64,000 bases of DNA, taken from NCBI GenBank assembly GCA_002162955.1, contig MABD01000056.1:124001-188000 (forward strand), given 5' to 3'. Source of the stretch: Gammaproteobacteria bacterium 45_16_T64 (lineage in GTDB: Bacteria; Pseudomonadota; Gammaproteobacteria; Pseudomonadales; Ketobacteraceae). The notes under the pieces are model-generated. The model saw nothing but the letters and a program-made list of their open reading frames with translations, was not told where the DNA came from and searched no databases. Shown here piece after piece: positions 27,278 through 35,764 of this stretch (positions are counted from its first letter, which is position 1; each line of letters opens with the position of its first letter). Made by a program: the position numbers and the translations under genes.

Positions 27278-27691
27278 TCAGAAACTCGCCTGAGCCAAGT
27301 AGTCGCTAGTAACTAAGCTTAGGCGAGCATTATCTGCAACCTCACCATATACACCAATCACTTCAATCCGCCCGACTATATTCTCATTCAACATCGCTAA
27401 TTGCTCAGCTTCGATTCTGTATTCTTTATGTTCTGGCCCGCCCACAATATAGACAGGATAGTGCTCTAGAAAAGTCCGCCTTACTTTGAATCGGGTGACA
27501 TAACCAACACCCGAATTACGAACATTCCAATCCTGCGCAACCCGGTGCGCAAAAGACTCATGCAACATAGGATAAAAGTACCGCTGCCTTACCTTTCTAT
27601 TTGGAAACGATTGCCACCCGGATGCCACGATATGCTGTAGCTGAACAGGCCCCACAGGACGATATAACGTCGTAACTTCTGAAGATCCCAT
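27278..27691 (-). CDS. Conserved small protein of unknown function (TLYRPVG family)
   Basis: A 137-residue soluble protein. It begins with TTLYRPVGPVQLQHIVASGW and continues with FPNRKVRQRYFYPMLHESFAHRVA and GVGYVTRFKV, ending with an EQLAMLNENIVGRIEVIGVY strand. I recall similar proteins from diverse bacteria being given the weak label 'ADP-ribosylation/crystallin J1', but I would not assign that activity. The repeated aromatic and Arg residues suggest an enzyme or nucleotide-binding fold. It lies 25 nt downstream of the sortase gene on the same strand, so it may be transcribed with the sortase system. Confidence 0.7.
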   Translation of the reverse strand: MGSSEVTTLYRPVGPVQLQHIVASGWQSFPNRKVRQRYFYPMLHESFAHRVAQDWNVRNSGVGYVTRFKVRRTFLEHYPVYIVGGPEHKEYRIEAEQLAMLNENIVGRIEVIGVYGEVADNARLSLVTSDYLAQASF

Positions 27692-27716
27692 AGCGTTTAC
27701 CTCTATATCCTATCTT

Positions 27717-28325
27717 TTACAACACGAGACGGTTAGGCGACTTTTTTATCGCCTCTGCCATCACCACAAAACGCAGCGGCCCTCCAGCCTCTACCGCGTC
27801 AAACGGATAACACGCCACTAACGCTAACGTAGACCTATCAGCATCTAACGCTATTTGCGATTGGCGGCTATCCACCACGGAAATATTTGTTACCTTGTAG
27901 CCAATTATTTCACCGCTGGGCAATTCAATGCTCAGCTGATCTTGAATGCCAATATGTTGCAGCAACGCAAAATGCGTATCGCGATGACCACCAATAACAC
28001 TCACACCGGCCTCACCGAGCACCGCACTACCTGATACATGGGCCGGCCCAAAAGCCAAGTTACGCCCCGATGCACCAGTCAAGACAATCAACGACTGATT
28101 TAGTTCGTCAAAACGCAGTTTTGCCAAAGGCGATGTATCTGCCCAGGGCCAAGGCTTTACCGGATCAAATGCCACATCGCGGTTAATGTCTTGGGCCTCA
28201 GCCCACGCCTGCTCCAACATAATCTGCGCTAGTTGAGCTTTTATTATGAGGTACCCCCCATGACCAAGCTGTGAAACACCCAACAAGATTAGCACAATCA
28301 TGACTACGTTTAACCAGCCCTTCAT
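27717..28325 (-). CDS. Class GN sortase (proteobacterial dedicated sortase)
   Basis: A 202-residue sortase with an N-terminal membrane anchor (residues ~5-27) and a periplasmic catalytic domain. The catalytic His is in VIGGHRDTHFALL, the Cys in LALVACYPFDAV (the family's TLxTC site, here with Val-Ala before Cys), and the Arg in GGPLRFVVMAEA. Sortases cut a C-terminal sorting signal and join the protein to a surface acceptor; in Gram-negatives the acceptor is unknown. Its start overlaps the stop of the target gene by one base (TGATG), which couples the two. This pairing defines the proteobacterial dedicated sortase system described by TIGRFAMs. Confidence 0.92.
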   Translation of the reverse strand: MKGWLNVVMIVLILLGVSQLGHGGYLIIKAQLAQIMLEQAWAEAQDINRDVAFDPVKPWPWADTSPLAKLRFDELNQSLIVLTGASGRNLAFGPAHVSGSAVLGEAGVSVIGGHRDTHFALLQHIGIQDQLSIELPSGEIIGYKVTNISVVDSRQSQIALDADRSTLALVACYPFDAVEAGGPLRFVVMAEAIKKSPNRLVL

Positions 28326-30472
28326 CAGTAGTTCTCACGACGAACAGCGTATTTTATACGCACTATACGGCTATCTTGTTTCAAACATAGAACCAAAACA
28401 CCCAAAAATAAAGACAACGCGCCCATAAAAAGAATGCCATTAATGCCCAACGCTGTTTTCGGATATCCAACCGATGGTATTCCTTGCCGAGAGCCCTGCG
28501 GTAAATTATTAGCAATAGCATGCACGGCTAACGTATCCAAATTATTACGCATCACGGTAGCATCAACCGCAATAAAGCTTGTATAACGACTAACCAGCTT
28601 ATAAAACAATCCCAGATCGACAATTTCTTTACGATGATAATCGCGGTTACCTTGCTGCACAGACTCATCCATTAGCGCCTGAATTTTTTGCCGACCCCAC
28701 AACGCTCCTATTCCGGGATGATCAAAAGACCAATTTGGGATAATATCGCGCTCCCAATAACGCCCCTCAAATTCGCCGCTCACCGTAATGGTATCGGTTT
28801 TTTCCGCCATTTGCACAAACAACAATAACGGCTCACCATCATATAGATCAGGAATATTACCCGGATAAAACTCCGTCACACCACTATTATGAAATTTCAC
28901 CTTCACATTGGTTAACATCGGTTTCTCAATTTTTTCAAACAACGCCGTGATACTCTTGCGCACTTCGAATGTATCACCAATAAAAGTATAAGTACCCTTA
29001 CCATATTGCGCTGCCTTTTTCATAAAATAGCCATTGGGTGCTGCCCCAATCGCCACCGTAAATAGTCGAGAACCCTTCACCTGTGTGGCGATAAGATTCA
29101 GTAACGCAGCCTCATTCCCGACGCTACCATCCGTAATAAATACAACCTGACGCACCGCCGACATTTCATGAGTGGGATGTAATGACAATGCGGCATTCAA
29201 TGCTCCTTTCATCTCAGTCCCCCCGTTAGCATCCAAGCCTTTGACATACCGCCTCGCTGCCAAGATATTTTGAGCATTTGCCACCACAGACGTCTCGAAG
29301 AGCTGATGGGTAGTAGAGTTAAATTCAATGACGTTAAACGTATCGCGATCCGTTAATCGTTCCAGTGCAACCAATAGCGCTTGCTTAGCTTGTTCTATTG
29401 ATGTCCCCGCCATCGAGCCCGATGTATCAATCACAAGAATAAGCTCCCTGGGAAGACCCTGAATAGGATACGTCGTGCTGGGCGGCATCATCATAAGCAG
29501 ACCATGGTGCTCTATGTTGGCCGACACATCATCAACCACTGATTCAGTAAAAAAAGCCGCCACTGGAGCCTCATCGAGCACTGGTCGCCAACGTAAAACA
29601 AAGTCTCGATTCATCACTGCCCCGGGCTGCTTTAGACGTACATGGTAAACACCACCCACACGATCCGTGTGAACATCATGAAAAGGCGCTTGTATCTCAG
29701 CTAAATCAAACCCGCTTGATAACGCGATGTGAACCGATGCCTTATGCTTTACCTCGTTCTGTTGCTGCGGTGTAATGTCATTAGCATCGCTAACCTGGTC
29801 GGTATTAAATGCCCACCCCTGCCCCTGTAGCGTTGAAGTTCGATGGCTCGCATTAGATTTACCAGGAATATATCGGGGCGTTAGCGTCATAGGGATACGC
29901 AACGAAAATTCACCGCTATCGTAAGTTAAGGTCTGCAAGTAGGTTAACGTCACTTCAATGCGCTCCCCAGGGGCAATATTCGTCACCCTATTGGTAAAAA
30001 GGTTGGGCCTCTGCTGCTCCACCAGAGTCGCTACCTTGCCGTCATTACGTGCCTTAACAAACATTTTGCGGGCGATTTCTTTCTCCTTAATTTCCCCTCT
30101 AATCAAACGCTCACCTAGCCGAATGGTCAACCCATTCACCGCACTATCTGATGGCAAAGGAAAAACATACTGTCCCTCTAGCCACTGCTCCGTGTTGTTT
30201 ACAAATACCTGCTTAACTGTGGCTTGCACAACCATACCACTTACCACGAGGTCAAATTCCGCATCTAATCTTAACAACGCGCGATACCCAACAACAGAGT
30301 CCGCAACCACCAACGCCCCACTACCAAAATCCTTCAGAGACCCATGGGATTCTTGCTCAAAACTAGTCTCTGCGTAAGACATGGGCGCCAGTACGAGTAA
30401 CACCCCGACGAACAAGGCGGAGACAACAAGCTCTACTACGCTGGTCCGATCCCAATTATTGGTTGATGACAT
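28325..30472 (-). CDS. Sortase target protein with VIT and von Willebrand A domains
   Basis: A 715-residue exported protein. It has a signal peptide (hydrophobic ~13-34, cleavage after PMSYA), a VIT domain (~55-190, with QWLEGQYVFPLPSDSAV), a VWA domain (~335-510) with MIDAS motif DTSGSM near residue 347 and FITDGSVGN, and a C-terminal sorting signal: YPKTALG at residues 670-676, a hydrophobic helix, and a basic tail ending RIKYAVRRENY. A second candidate motif, LPQGS, is at 657-661. The start is preceded by AGGAGAGGTG. The VIT-VWA layout recalls inter-alpha-trypsin inhibitor heavy chains, which bind matrix proteins, so a surface adhesin role is plausible. This target is probably the sole sortase substrate. 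Confidence 0.92.
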   Translation of the reverse strand: MSSTNNWDRTSVVELVVSALFVGVLLVLAPMSYAETSFEQESHGSLKDFGSGALVVADSVVGYRALLRLDAEFDLVVSGMVVQATVKQVFVNNTEQWLEGQYVFPLPSDSAVNGLTIRLGERLIRGEIKEKEIARKMFVKARNDGKVATLVEQQRPNLFTNRVTNIAPGERIEVTLTYLQTLTYDSGEFSLRIPMTLTPRYIPGKSNASHRTSTLQGQGWAFNTDQVSDANDITPQQQNEVKHKASVHIALSSGFDLAEIQAPFHDVHTDRVGGVYHVRLKQPGAVMNRDFVLRWRPVLDEAPVAAFFTESVVDDVSANIEHHGLLMMMPPSTTYPIQGLPRELILVIDTSGSMAGTSIEQAKQALLVALERLTDRDTFNVIEFNSTTHQLFETSVVANAQNILAARRYVKGLDANGGTEMKGALNAALSLHPTHEMSAVRQVVFITDGSVGNEAALLNLIATQVKGSRLFTVAIGAAPNGYFMKKAAQYGKGTYTFIGDTFEVRKSITALFEKIEKPMLTNVKVKFHNSGVTEFYPGNIPDLYDGEPLLLFVQMAEKTDTITVSGEFEGRYWERDIIPNWSFDHPGIGALWGRQKIQALMDESVQQGNRDYHRKEIVDLGLFYKLVSRYTSFIAVDATVMRNNLDTLAVHAIANNLPQGSRQGIPSVGYPKTALGINGILFMGALSLFLGVLVLCLKQDSRIVRIKYAVRRENY

Positions 30473-30655
30473 GACACCTCTCCTGAAAGTTTACGATAGG
30501 CTCCATTACGCCTCGTAAAAAGGACATCACTCACATCAAAATCTACTGATTCAATGATCAATTGTGGCGAATTATGGCAGCGACTATCTATCTGGACAGC
30601 GTTTGATACAATCTAAGACTCATTTTTACTGCTAAATGCCAGGGGTGGCCCCACC
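30473..30655. promoter_or_regulatory. Divergent control region of the sortase system, with inverted repeat
   Basis: The 183-nt gap between the sortase target gene (leftward) and the response-regulator gene (rightward) must hold both promoters. It contains an inverted repeat TTTACGA (30490-30496) and TCGTAAA (30513-30519), whose arms extend to GG/CC with a two-base bulge, 18 nt upstream of the target's start codon. This could be the site of the adjacent OmpR-type regulator or a 5'-UTR hairpin. A weak sigma-70-like pair TTGTGG...TATCTA, 17 nt apart, lies around 30560-30595 in the rightward direction. Confidence 0.4.
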
Positions 30656-31351
30656 ATGAATAGACGTATTGCCATCGTCGAGGATGAACAACTCATAAGA
30701 GAGAACTACCGTGAATTCTTAGAGGGCTACGGTTATCACGTAGACCTATATGGCAACCGCATTCAAGCCCTAGAAGCCTTCAGTCAAAAACTACCTGACC
30801 TAGCGATTATCGACATTGGGTTAGAGAACGAAATAGAAGGTGGCTTTGATTTATGCCGTGAGCTTAGACAAATTGCCCCCAACGTACCCATCATGTTTTT
30901 AACCGCAAGAGACAGTGAGCTCGATGCCATATCGGGACTTCGCTTAGGTGCGGATGATTACCTCACTAAGGACATCAGCCTTCCTCACTTGGGTGCAAGA
31001 ATCATTGCCCTGTTTAGACGTATTGATAATATAAATCAGCAGGCAAGCAACACCAACATCATCGAACGTGGATCACTGTTACTAGACATTGACCGCATGA
31101 TTGCCGCCTGGAATGATGCCCCACTAGACCTTACGCTCACCGAATTTTGGATGATACATTCTCTGGCAAAACATCCCGGTCACGTAAAAAATCGTCAACA
31201 GCTGATGGACGCCGCAAACGCAGTGCTCGATGACAACACAATCACATCACATGTAAAACGTATACGGAAAAAATTTCAGTCCCTCGACACATCATTCGAT
31301 GCGATCCAAACAGTATATGGCATAGGTTATCGATGGCATGACGCTTCGTAG
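30656..31351 (+). CDS. Sortase-system response regulator, OmpR family
   Basis: A 231-residue regulator with a receiver domain (residues 1-120) and a winged-helix DNA-binding domain (140-230). The phosphoacceptor Asp is in LAIIDIGLEN, acidic residues in VEDEQ, the Thr/Ser in FLTARDS and the Lys in YLTKDIS. The output domain ends with NTITSHVKRIRKKFQ and VYGIGYRWH, the OmpR/PhoB type. AGGGGTGG precedes the ATG. Divergent transcription from the sortase genes and 14-nt overlap with the kinase gene identify it as the dedicated regulator of this system (TIGRFAMs proteobacterial dedicated sortase system response regulator). Confidence 0.92.
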   Translation: MNRRIAIVEDEQLIRENYREFLEGYGYHVDLYGNRIQALEAFSQKLPDLAIIDIGLENEIEGGFDLCRELRQIAPNVPIMFLTARDSELDAISGLRLGADDYLTKDISLPHLGARIIALFRRIDNINQQASNTNIIERGSLLLDIDRMIAAWNDAPLDLTLTEFWMIHSLAKHPGHVKNRQQLMDAANAVLDDNTITSHVKRIRKKFQSLDTSFDAIQTVYGIGYRWHDAS

Positions 31352-33431
31352 ACAGCTGCTATTTGTTTCTCTATGCCTGCTTGCACTGCCTTGGGCGGGC
31401 TGCCAATATGTCAAAGAAATGGAAACGGTATTACGCCAGAATCAACAACAATTATTACGCTCCGCTGCGCCCCCTATCGCGCAACTGATCACACCGACCA
31501 TTCAATCGTCACCCTCCGCTACCGCCGTCGATAACAACATTCTGTACGCATCATTTAGAGATAACCCCATCGCCTTGGATGGATACGAGGATGAATGGTC
31601 ACGCTTCCCCGCCATCGATATGTTGAGCGACAATAGTAGCAAGGGTTACTTTAAGCTCGCGGTTAATCAACACAATCTACTGTTGATCATTCATATCGAC
31701 GATAACGATATACGCTATCACCACCCAAACTCTCCATCCCCTATCTACAATGACCATTTACGTATCGTCACTGGAACAGGTTCCGACCAACGCACTATCG
31801 CGCTTTACACCAGTGGCCAAGGCGCAGTACAGGCGGCCCAATTAGATAAGCAAAAGACTCGGCAATACTGGAGTCAATTACCATCATCACAACGAATTCA
31901 CGGATATTGGCTGGAAGTCGAAAATGGCTACAACGTCGAACTTAGCATCCCTTTATCACTGATTCAAAATAACGTAGAGATATCATCTTTTAACACAACA
32001 CCATCCAGCACCAAGCAACGCGCTAACCAGGCACTCACATCTAGCCATAAATCACTGCTATACCCAATCAAGGAACTCACGCAACAATTACAACCTTTTC
32101 GCCAGTCCCCCTGGGATATCGCTATTATTAATTCGCAAGGCTGGGTTATTTCACCACAAAACCCCCAAAGTAGCACCTCCCCTGCAGGTAGCTCAGAAGG
32201 GAAGTATGAAACCAATAACTCTCTATGGAAAAATGCACTGAGTCATATTTATCGATATATTTTGGAGGATGTCATATCTTCTGATAGCGTCACTTACTGG
32301 CCATTGCAACAGTCGAACCCCAGCCTTGCTAAGCAACACATTAATATCAACGCCTTAACAATCAACCAGGGACAGTGGTATCAAATCGATCGTAGCCAGC
32401 GCTCCATTTTATCAGTTAACCAACCGATCTATGATCGTGATAACCAAAAAATTCTAGCCTATGTGGTATTAACGCAATCCAATGAGGCATTACTCACGTC
32501 CACGAATAATGCCTTGCTTCGAGTCGTCAATCTCAGTATTGGTACCGCCGCATTTTCTGCATTCATATTGCTTGGCTTTGCCAGTATCTTATCCTTTCGC
32601 ATTCGAGCACTACGCAATAAAACAGAACAAGCAGTATCGCAGGATGGAAAAATTTCTACCTACACCCCCAGCCAAACCAAAGATGAGATTGGCGACCTCT
32701 CCAGAAGCTACGGAGCTCTCCTTAATCGCGTGAATGACTACAATCAGTACCTGGAAACGCTATCCGGAAAATTAGCCCACGAGTTACGTACCCCGCTTAC
32801 CATCAGCAAATCCTCTTTGGAAATGCTAAAAATGGTTGACCCCCAAGACACTGAAAAACAACAACGCTATTTCGCACGGGCAGAAATGGGCTTAGAGCGA
32901 TTACGCCATTTACTCAACGCAATGAGTGAAGCCAGCAGAGTCGAACAGAGCATTCAGCACAGTGAATTACATGAGGTAGATCTACGCGAACTGCTTGATC
33001 ATATGTGCCAAGCGTATCAAGACACCTATCCTAATCATCAGTTCGAATTTCAACACGACGAAGGGGTAACACCAAAACATACGACCCTCAACGCCAATCC
33101 CGAATTACTCGCCCAAATGCTCGATAAATTGGTCGATAATGCCACCGGCTTCGCTCCCCGACAAAGCACCATTACGTTTGTATTAACCCACAGTCCACAA
33201 GTACTACATTTACGGGTAAAAAACAAAGGTCCGCTTCTACCTGAAAGTATGCAACAGCAACTGTTTGATTCGATGGTCAGTATTCGACAAGAAAAATCGG
33301 ACACGCCACACCTTGGATTAGGCCTATATATTGTCAAACTAATCGTTCAGCATCATCGAGGCACCCTGTACGCGCATAACACCACAGATAATGAAGGGGT
33401 TGAGTTTTGCATCGAATTGCAAACTGACTAA
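31338..33431 (+). CDS. Sortase-system sensor histidine kinase with CBM9-like periplasmic domain
   Basis: A 697-residue kinase. It has an N-terminal membrane helix (~7-22) and a large periplasmic region (~23-395) that begins with a module resembling family 9 carbohydrate-binding domains: IALDGYEDEW at 79-87, then GYFKLAVNQHNLLLIIHIDD. A second membrane helix lies at ~395-420, followed by HAMP-like sequence, H-box KLAHELRTPLTISKSS (His near 480), N-box LVDNATGFAP and G2-box HLGLGLYIVKLIVQ. It phosphorylates the regulator encoded 14 nt upstream in overlap. The sensor suggests that a cell-surface or environmental sugar controls the sortase system; that is inference from the fold. Confidence 0.9.
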   Translation: MTLRRQLLFVSLCLLALPWAGCQYVKEMETVLRQNQQQLLRSAAPPIAQLITPTIQSSPSATAVDNNILYASFRDNPIALDGYEDEWSRFPAIDMLSDNSSKGYFKLAVNQHNLLLIIHIDDNDIRYHHPNSPSPIYNDHLRIVTGTGSDQRTIALYTSGQGAVQAAQLDKQKTRQYWSQLPSSQRIHGYWLEVENGYNVELSIPLSLIQNNVEISSFNTTPSSTKQRANQALTSSHKSLLYPIKELTQQLQPFRQSPWDIAIINSQGWVISPQNPQSSTSPAGSSEGKYETNNSLWKNALSHIYRYILEDVISSDSVTYWPLQQSNPSLAKQHININALTINQGQWYQIDRSQRSILSVNQPIYDRDNQKILAYVVLTQSNEALLTSTNNALLRVVNLSIGTAAFSAFILLGFASILSFRIRALRNKTEQAVSQDGKISTYTPSQTKDEIGDLSRSYGALLNRVNDYNQYLETLSGKLAHELRTPLTISKSSLEMLKMVDPQDTEKQQRYFARAEMGLERLRHLLNAMSEASRVEQSIQHSELHEVDLRELLDHMCQAYQDTYPNHQFEFQHDEGVTPKHTTLNANPELLAQMLDKLVDNATGFAPRQSTITFVLTHSPQVLHLRVKNKGPLLPESMQQQLFDSMVSIRQEKSDTPHLGLGLYIVKLIVQHHRGTLYAHNTTDNEGVEFCIELQTD

Positions 33432-33503
33432 CACTCCGTAACAATAGCCAGCATTAAACCAGCTATACTGAATAAACCCCTAATAAAAGACAGATTGTGA
33501 ACC

Positions 33504-33860
33504 ATGACAGAATCCTATGAGGAGCGCCGCATTGCTCCCCGCTCAAACATTGAAGACACCTTATTTATTAAGTCCATATCCTCATCCCAAGTCACCGGAT
33601 ACGGCAGTGATCTCAAAACCTGTAGCACAATCAATGTTTCTGCCCATGGTTTACAAGTTGAATTGGATTTTGAGGTATTGGTTGAATCAGAGATTGCACT
33701 GTGGGTAAGCCACGAAACAGAGACCGATCGCATTCTGGTGAGCGGCATTGTGCGCTGGACCAATAAAATCTCCACAGAAAACAAGTACTTGGTGGGTATC
33801 GAGTTAGATGACTCCTGCGTTACCGACATGACCGAGTGGCTAGGGTCCCACGCCTCATAG
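33504..33860 (+). CDS. PilZ domain c-di-GMP-binding protein
   Basis: A 118-residue single-domain PilZ protein. The ligand-binding RxxxR motif is visible as EERRIAPRSNI at residues 6-16, and the second motif (D/N)xSxxG as TINVSAHGLQVE near residue 50, followed by strands with GIVRWTNK and YLVGIEL. It should bind cyclic di-GMP and control a partner, often surface motility or exopolysaccharide. It follows the sortase kinase after 72 nt in the same direction, so it may be downstream in the same unit or have its own promoter. A diguanylate cyclase is encoded further right in this window. Confidence 0.9.
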   Translation: MTESYEERRIAPRSNIEDTLFIKSISSSQVTGYGSDLKTCSTINVSAHGLQVELDFEVLVESEIALWVSHETETDRILVSGIVRWTNKISTENKYLVGIELDDSCVTDMTEWLGSHAS

Positions 33861-34039
33861 GCTTAAGGCCATTACATTCAAGGCATCCATTCCATAATTC
33901 GCCTCAAATGCTTGCAATCCACTATCGAATTCCTACACAATAACCCACGCAACTTTAGCTGTTAACTCTATTAGTTAACGTTTATTTGCTTGAGTTTCGA
34001 TCAAAACATAATAATTCATAGAATAATAACAAGAAACGG

Positions 34040-34468
34040 ATGCCTATTATGAAAACTCCTTACCTCGCACTCGCCTTCCTAACCACTTTACTTATAAGCG
34101 GCTGTAGTAGTATGGCACCAGAAAAGGGCGGCATGCTGTCCAATACCCTGTGTACCGTATCCATTGGTGACTGCACTAACCCCGCAATCGCTGAACAAGA
34201 TGATGCCATCATTCGTATTTTGACTGGCAAACCCGTTGCCTTCGTAAAGGCCCGCTTAGGATTACCGAATCGACGTAACGAACTCGCTTCGGGTTCCAAG
34301 ACTTGGACCTATTTTGATAATTCCAAGGGAATCAATGCGAAAGACTGCAAAGTATCCCTTTCAATCCGCAACGATGTGGTGGAACGCGTGAATATCTCTA
34401 CTGCTAATCAATCCTTCGCATCTTTCCTAAGCAAAGGCTGCCAGCGTATTCGCAAAGACGTAAGCTAA
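34040..34468 (+). CDS. Small lipoprotein, SmpA/OmlA-like region
   Basis: A 142-residue lipoprotein. The signal peptide ends TLLISGCSSM, giving a lipobox Cys around residue 22. The mature part contains ILTGKPVAFVKARLGLPNRR and GSKTWTYFDNS, the G-x-P and W-x-Y spacing seen in SmpA/BamE-like folds, then SIRNDVVERVNIS. Similarity to BamE is partial, so I would only place it in that broad fold. The start may be ATG 34040 or ATG 34049. Monocistronic between PilZ and another lipoprotein gene. Confidence 0.6.
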   Translation: MPIMKTPYLALAFLTTLLISGCSSMAPEKGGMLSNTLCTVSIGDCTNPAIAEQDDAIIRILTGKPVAFVKARLGLPNRRNELASGSKTWTYFDNSKGINAKDCKVSLSIRNDVVERVNISTANQSFASFLSKGCQRIRKDVS

Positions 34469-34475
34469 TCACCTA

Positions 34476-34535
34476 TTGGGCAAGTGGAATATCTAATCCT
34501 TAGAATATTCCTATAATATTCAACCACTTGCCCAA
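34476..34535. terminator. Long inverted repeat after lipoprotein gene
   Basis: A perfect 12-bp inverted repeat, TTGGGCAAGTGG (34476-34487) and CCACTTGCCCAA (34524-34535), extended inward by AATAT/ATATT, starts 8 nt after the 34468 stop. There is no T-run beyond it, so it is either an unusual terminator or an mRNA-stabilising hairpin. Confidence 0.5.
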
Positions 34536-34656
34536 ATAAACACTGCATTACCTACCGATAAATACTCCCCTGTAAAAAACACAATATGCCAACACTTGTT
34601 TACACAGTGTTTGGTTAGAATAAACCAACTATAAAAACAAGCGTGAGCGACACCCT

Positions 34657-35706
34657 ATGCCTTTGCACTTCTTATTTCGAGTTATGACTATTTCAACTTT
34701 GGCTTTATTAGCACCTGCCTGCGGTGGCGGTGGTGGTGGCGGAGGCGAAGGCGGCAATGATGCGGGTAGCGGTAGCGATGCCTTTGTTCGCACTCAAAAT
34801 GAATATATGCCGTTAAGTGCTGGAACGTCGATAGAGTACGACGATACCAGTGTATCTGCTGTGACATTAGATACCGGAGACTTCAACGGGCAAGGAGTTT
34901 ATGCCATCGCCAGCGGTGAGCTCACACTTTATGTATCGAGTACTGAGGGCACTATTTCGCTACATGGTATTGATGGCGATTTCGAAGTTGCCGGCGCCAC
35001 AATAACAAAGCTGCGCTTCACGGGCTCAAGCACCTCCCTTCCAATTTATAGTAGCGAAAGCAGCGAAGGTGAAACTGTCGATGTCGATAATGGCGGCACT
35101 ATTGATGCCGTTGCCTCAGTGAGTCTAGGGGGCTTAGGCTTTAACCCTGTTATCGATATTGAGGTCACATCAATATACAACGATATATCCCTAGCACTTG
35201 ATTATGGCAATTTACCCGCCCGGGAAGTTGCCCTGTCATTTGTCATAGATGACACTATTCTACCCGGCACAGCCTTCGAACAAGCAATCCTTTATAACTT
35301 CACTGACACACTATCCCTTACCCAAGGCATTGGTATCGCTAAGCGATCTTTTGCCTCAAATGATCTCAATATCAACCATGAAATTGAATCATTAACAGGT
35401 TTACCCCGCACCATATGGTTTAACAACGACACCGGTAGCCCATCAATTGCGCCCGGTAGCGATGCAACCTTTTCTATTGACCTCAGCACTATCAGTTCAA
35501 ATACTTACAAAATTGCAAACCAAGCGGAGATCAATGCCCTTGGATGGATCACAGTACAAGAAAACGAATCTAGCGAAACCTTCAACGTAGAGCTACATAC
35601 ACACGATGATTTACCCACCACCCTCACCAGCGTCGAAGTTATCTTCGAAAACATCGCCACTGGTGCGCGCCTCAGTGGTAATGTCACAGTAGCATTATTG
35701 AAGTAA
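34657..35706 (+). CDS. Poly-glycine lipoprotein, function unknown
   Basis: A 349-residue lipoprotein whose lipobox Cys (in LLAPACGG, about residue 22) is followed by eight glycines and then a Gly/Ser/Asp linker. The mature part is acidic and strand-rich, with segments such as NEYMPLSAGTSIEYDD and GIDGDFEVAGATI, consistent with a beta-sandwich. No family recognised. Outer-membrane or surface display is likely given no Asp at +2. The linker style recurs in four other lipoproteins of this window. Confidence 0.7.
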   Translation: MPLHFLFRVMTISTLALLAPACGGGGGGGGEGGNDAGSGSDAFVRTQNEYMPLSAGTSIEYDDTSVSAVTLDTGDFNGQGVYAIASGELTLYVSSTEGTISLHGIDGDFEVAGATITKLRFTGSSTSLPIYSSESSEGETVDVDNGGTIDAVASVSLGGLGFNPVIDIEVTSIYNDISLALDYGNLPAREVALSFVIDDTILPGTAFEQAILYNFTDTLSLTQGIGIAKRSFASNDLNINHEIESLTGLPRTIWFNNDTGSPSIAPGSDATFSIDLSTISSNTYKIANQAEINALGWITVQENESSETFNVELHTHDDLPTTLTSVEVIFENIATGARLSGNVTVALLK

Positions 35707-35764
35707 CTGAGAATAACAACACCAGTTTCCAGCAAGCGCCTACCCTTATCTGCGTATTCCATTC

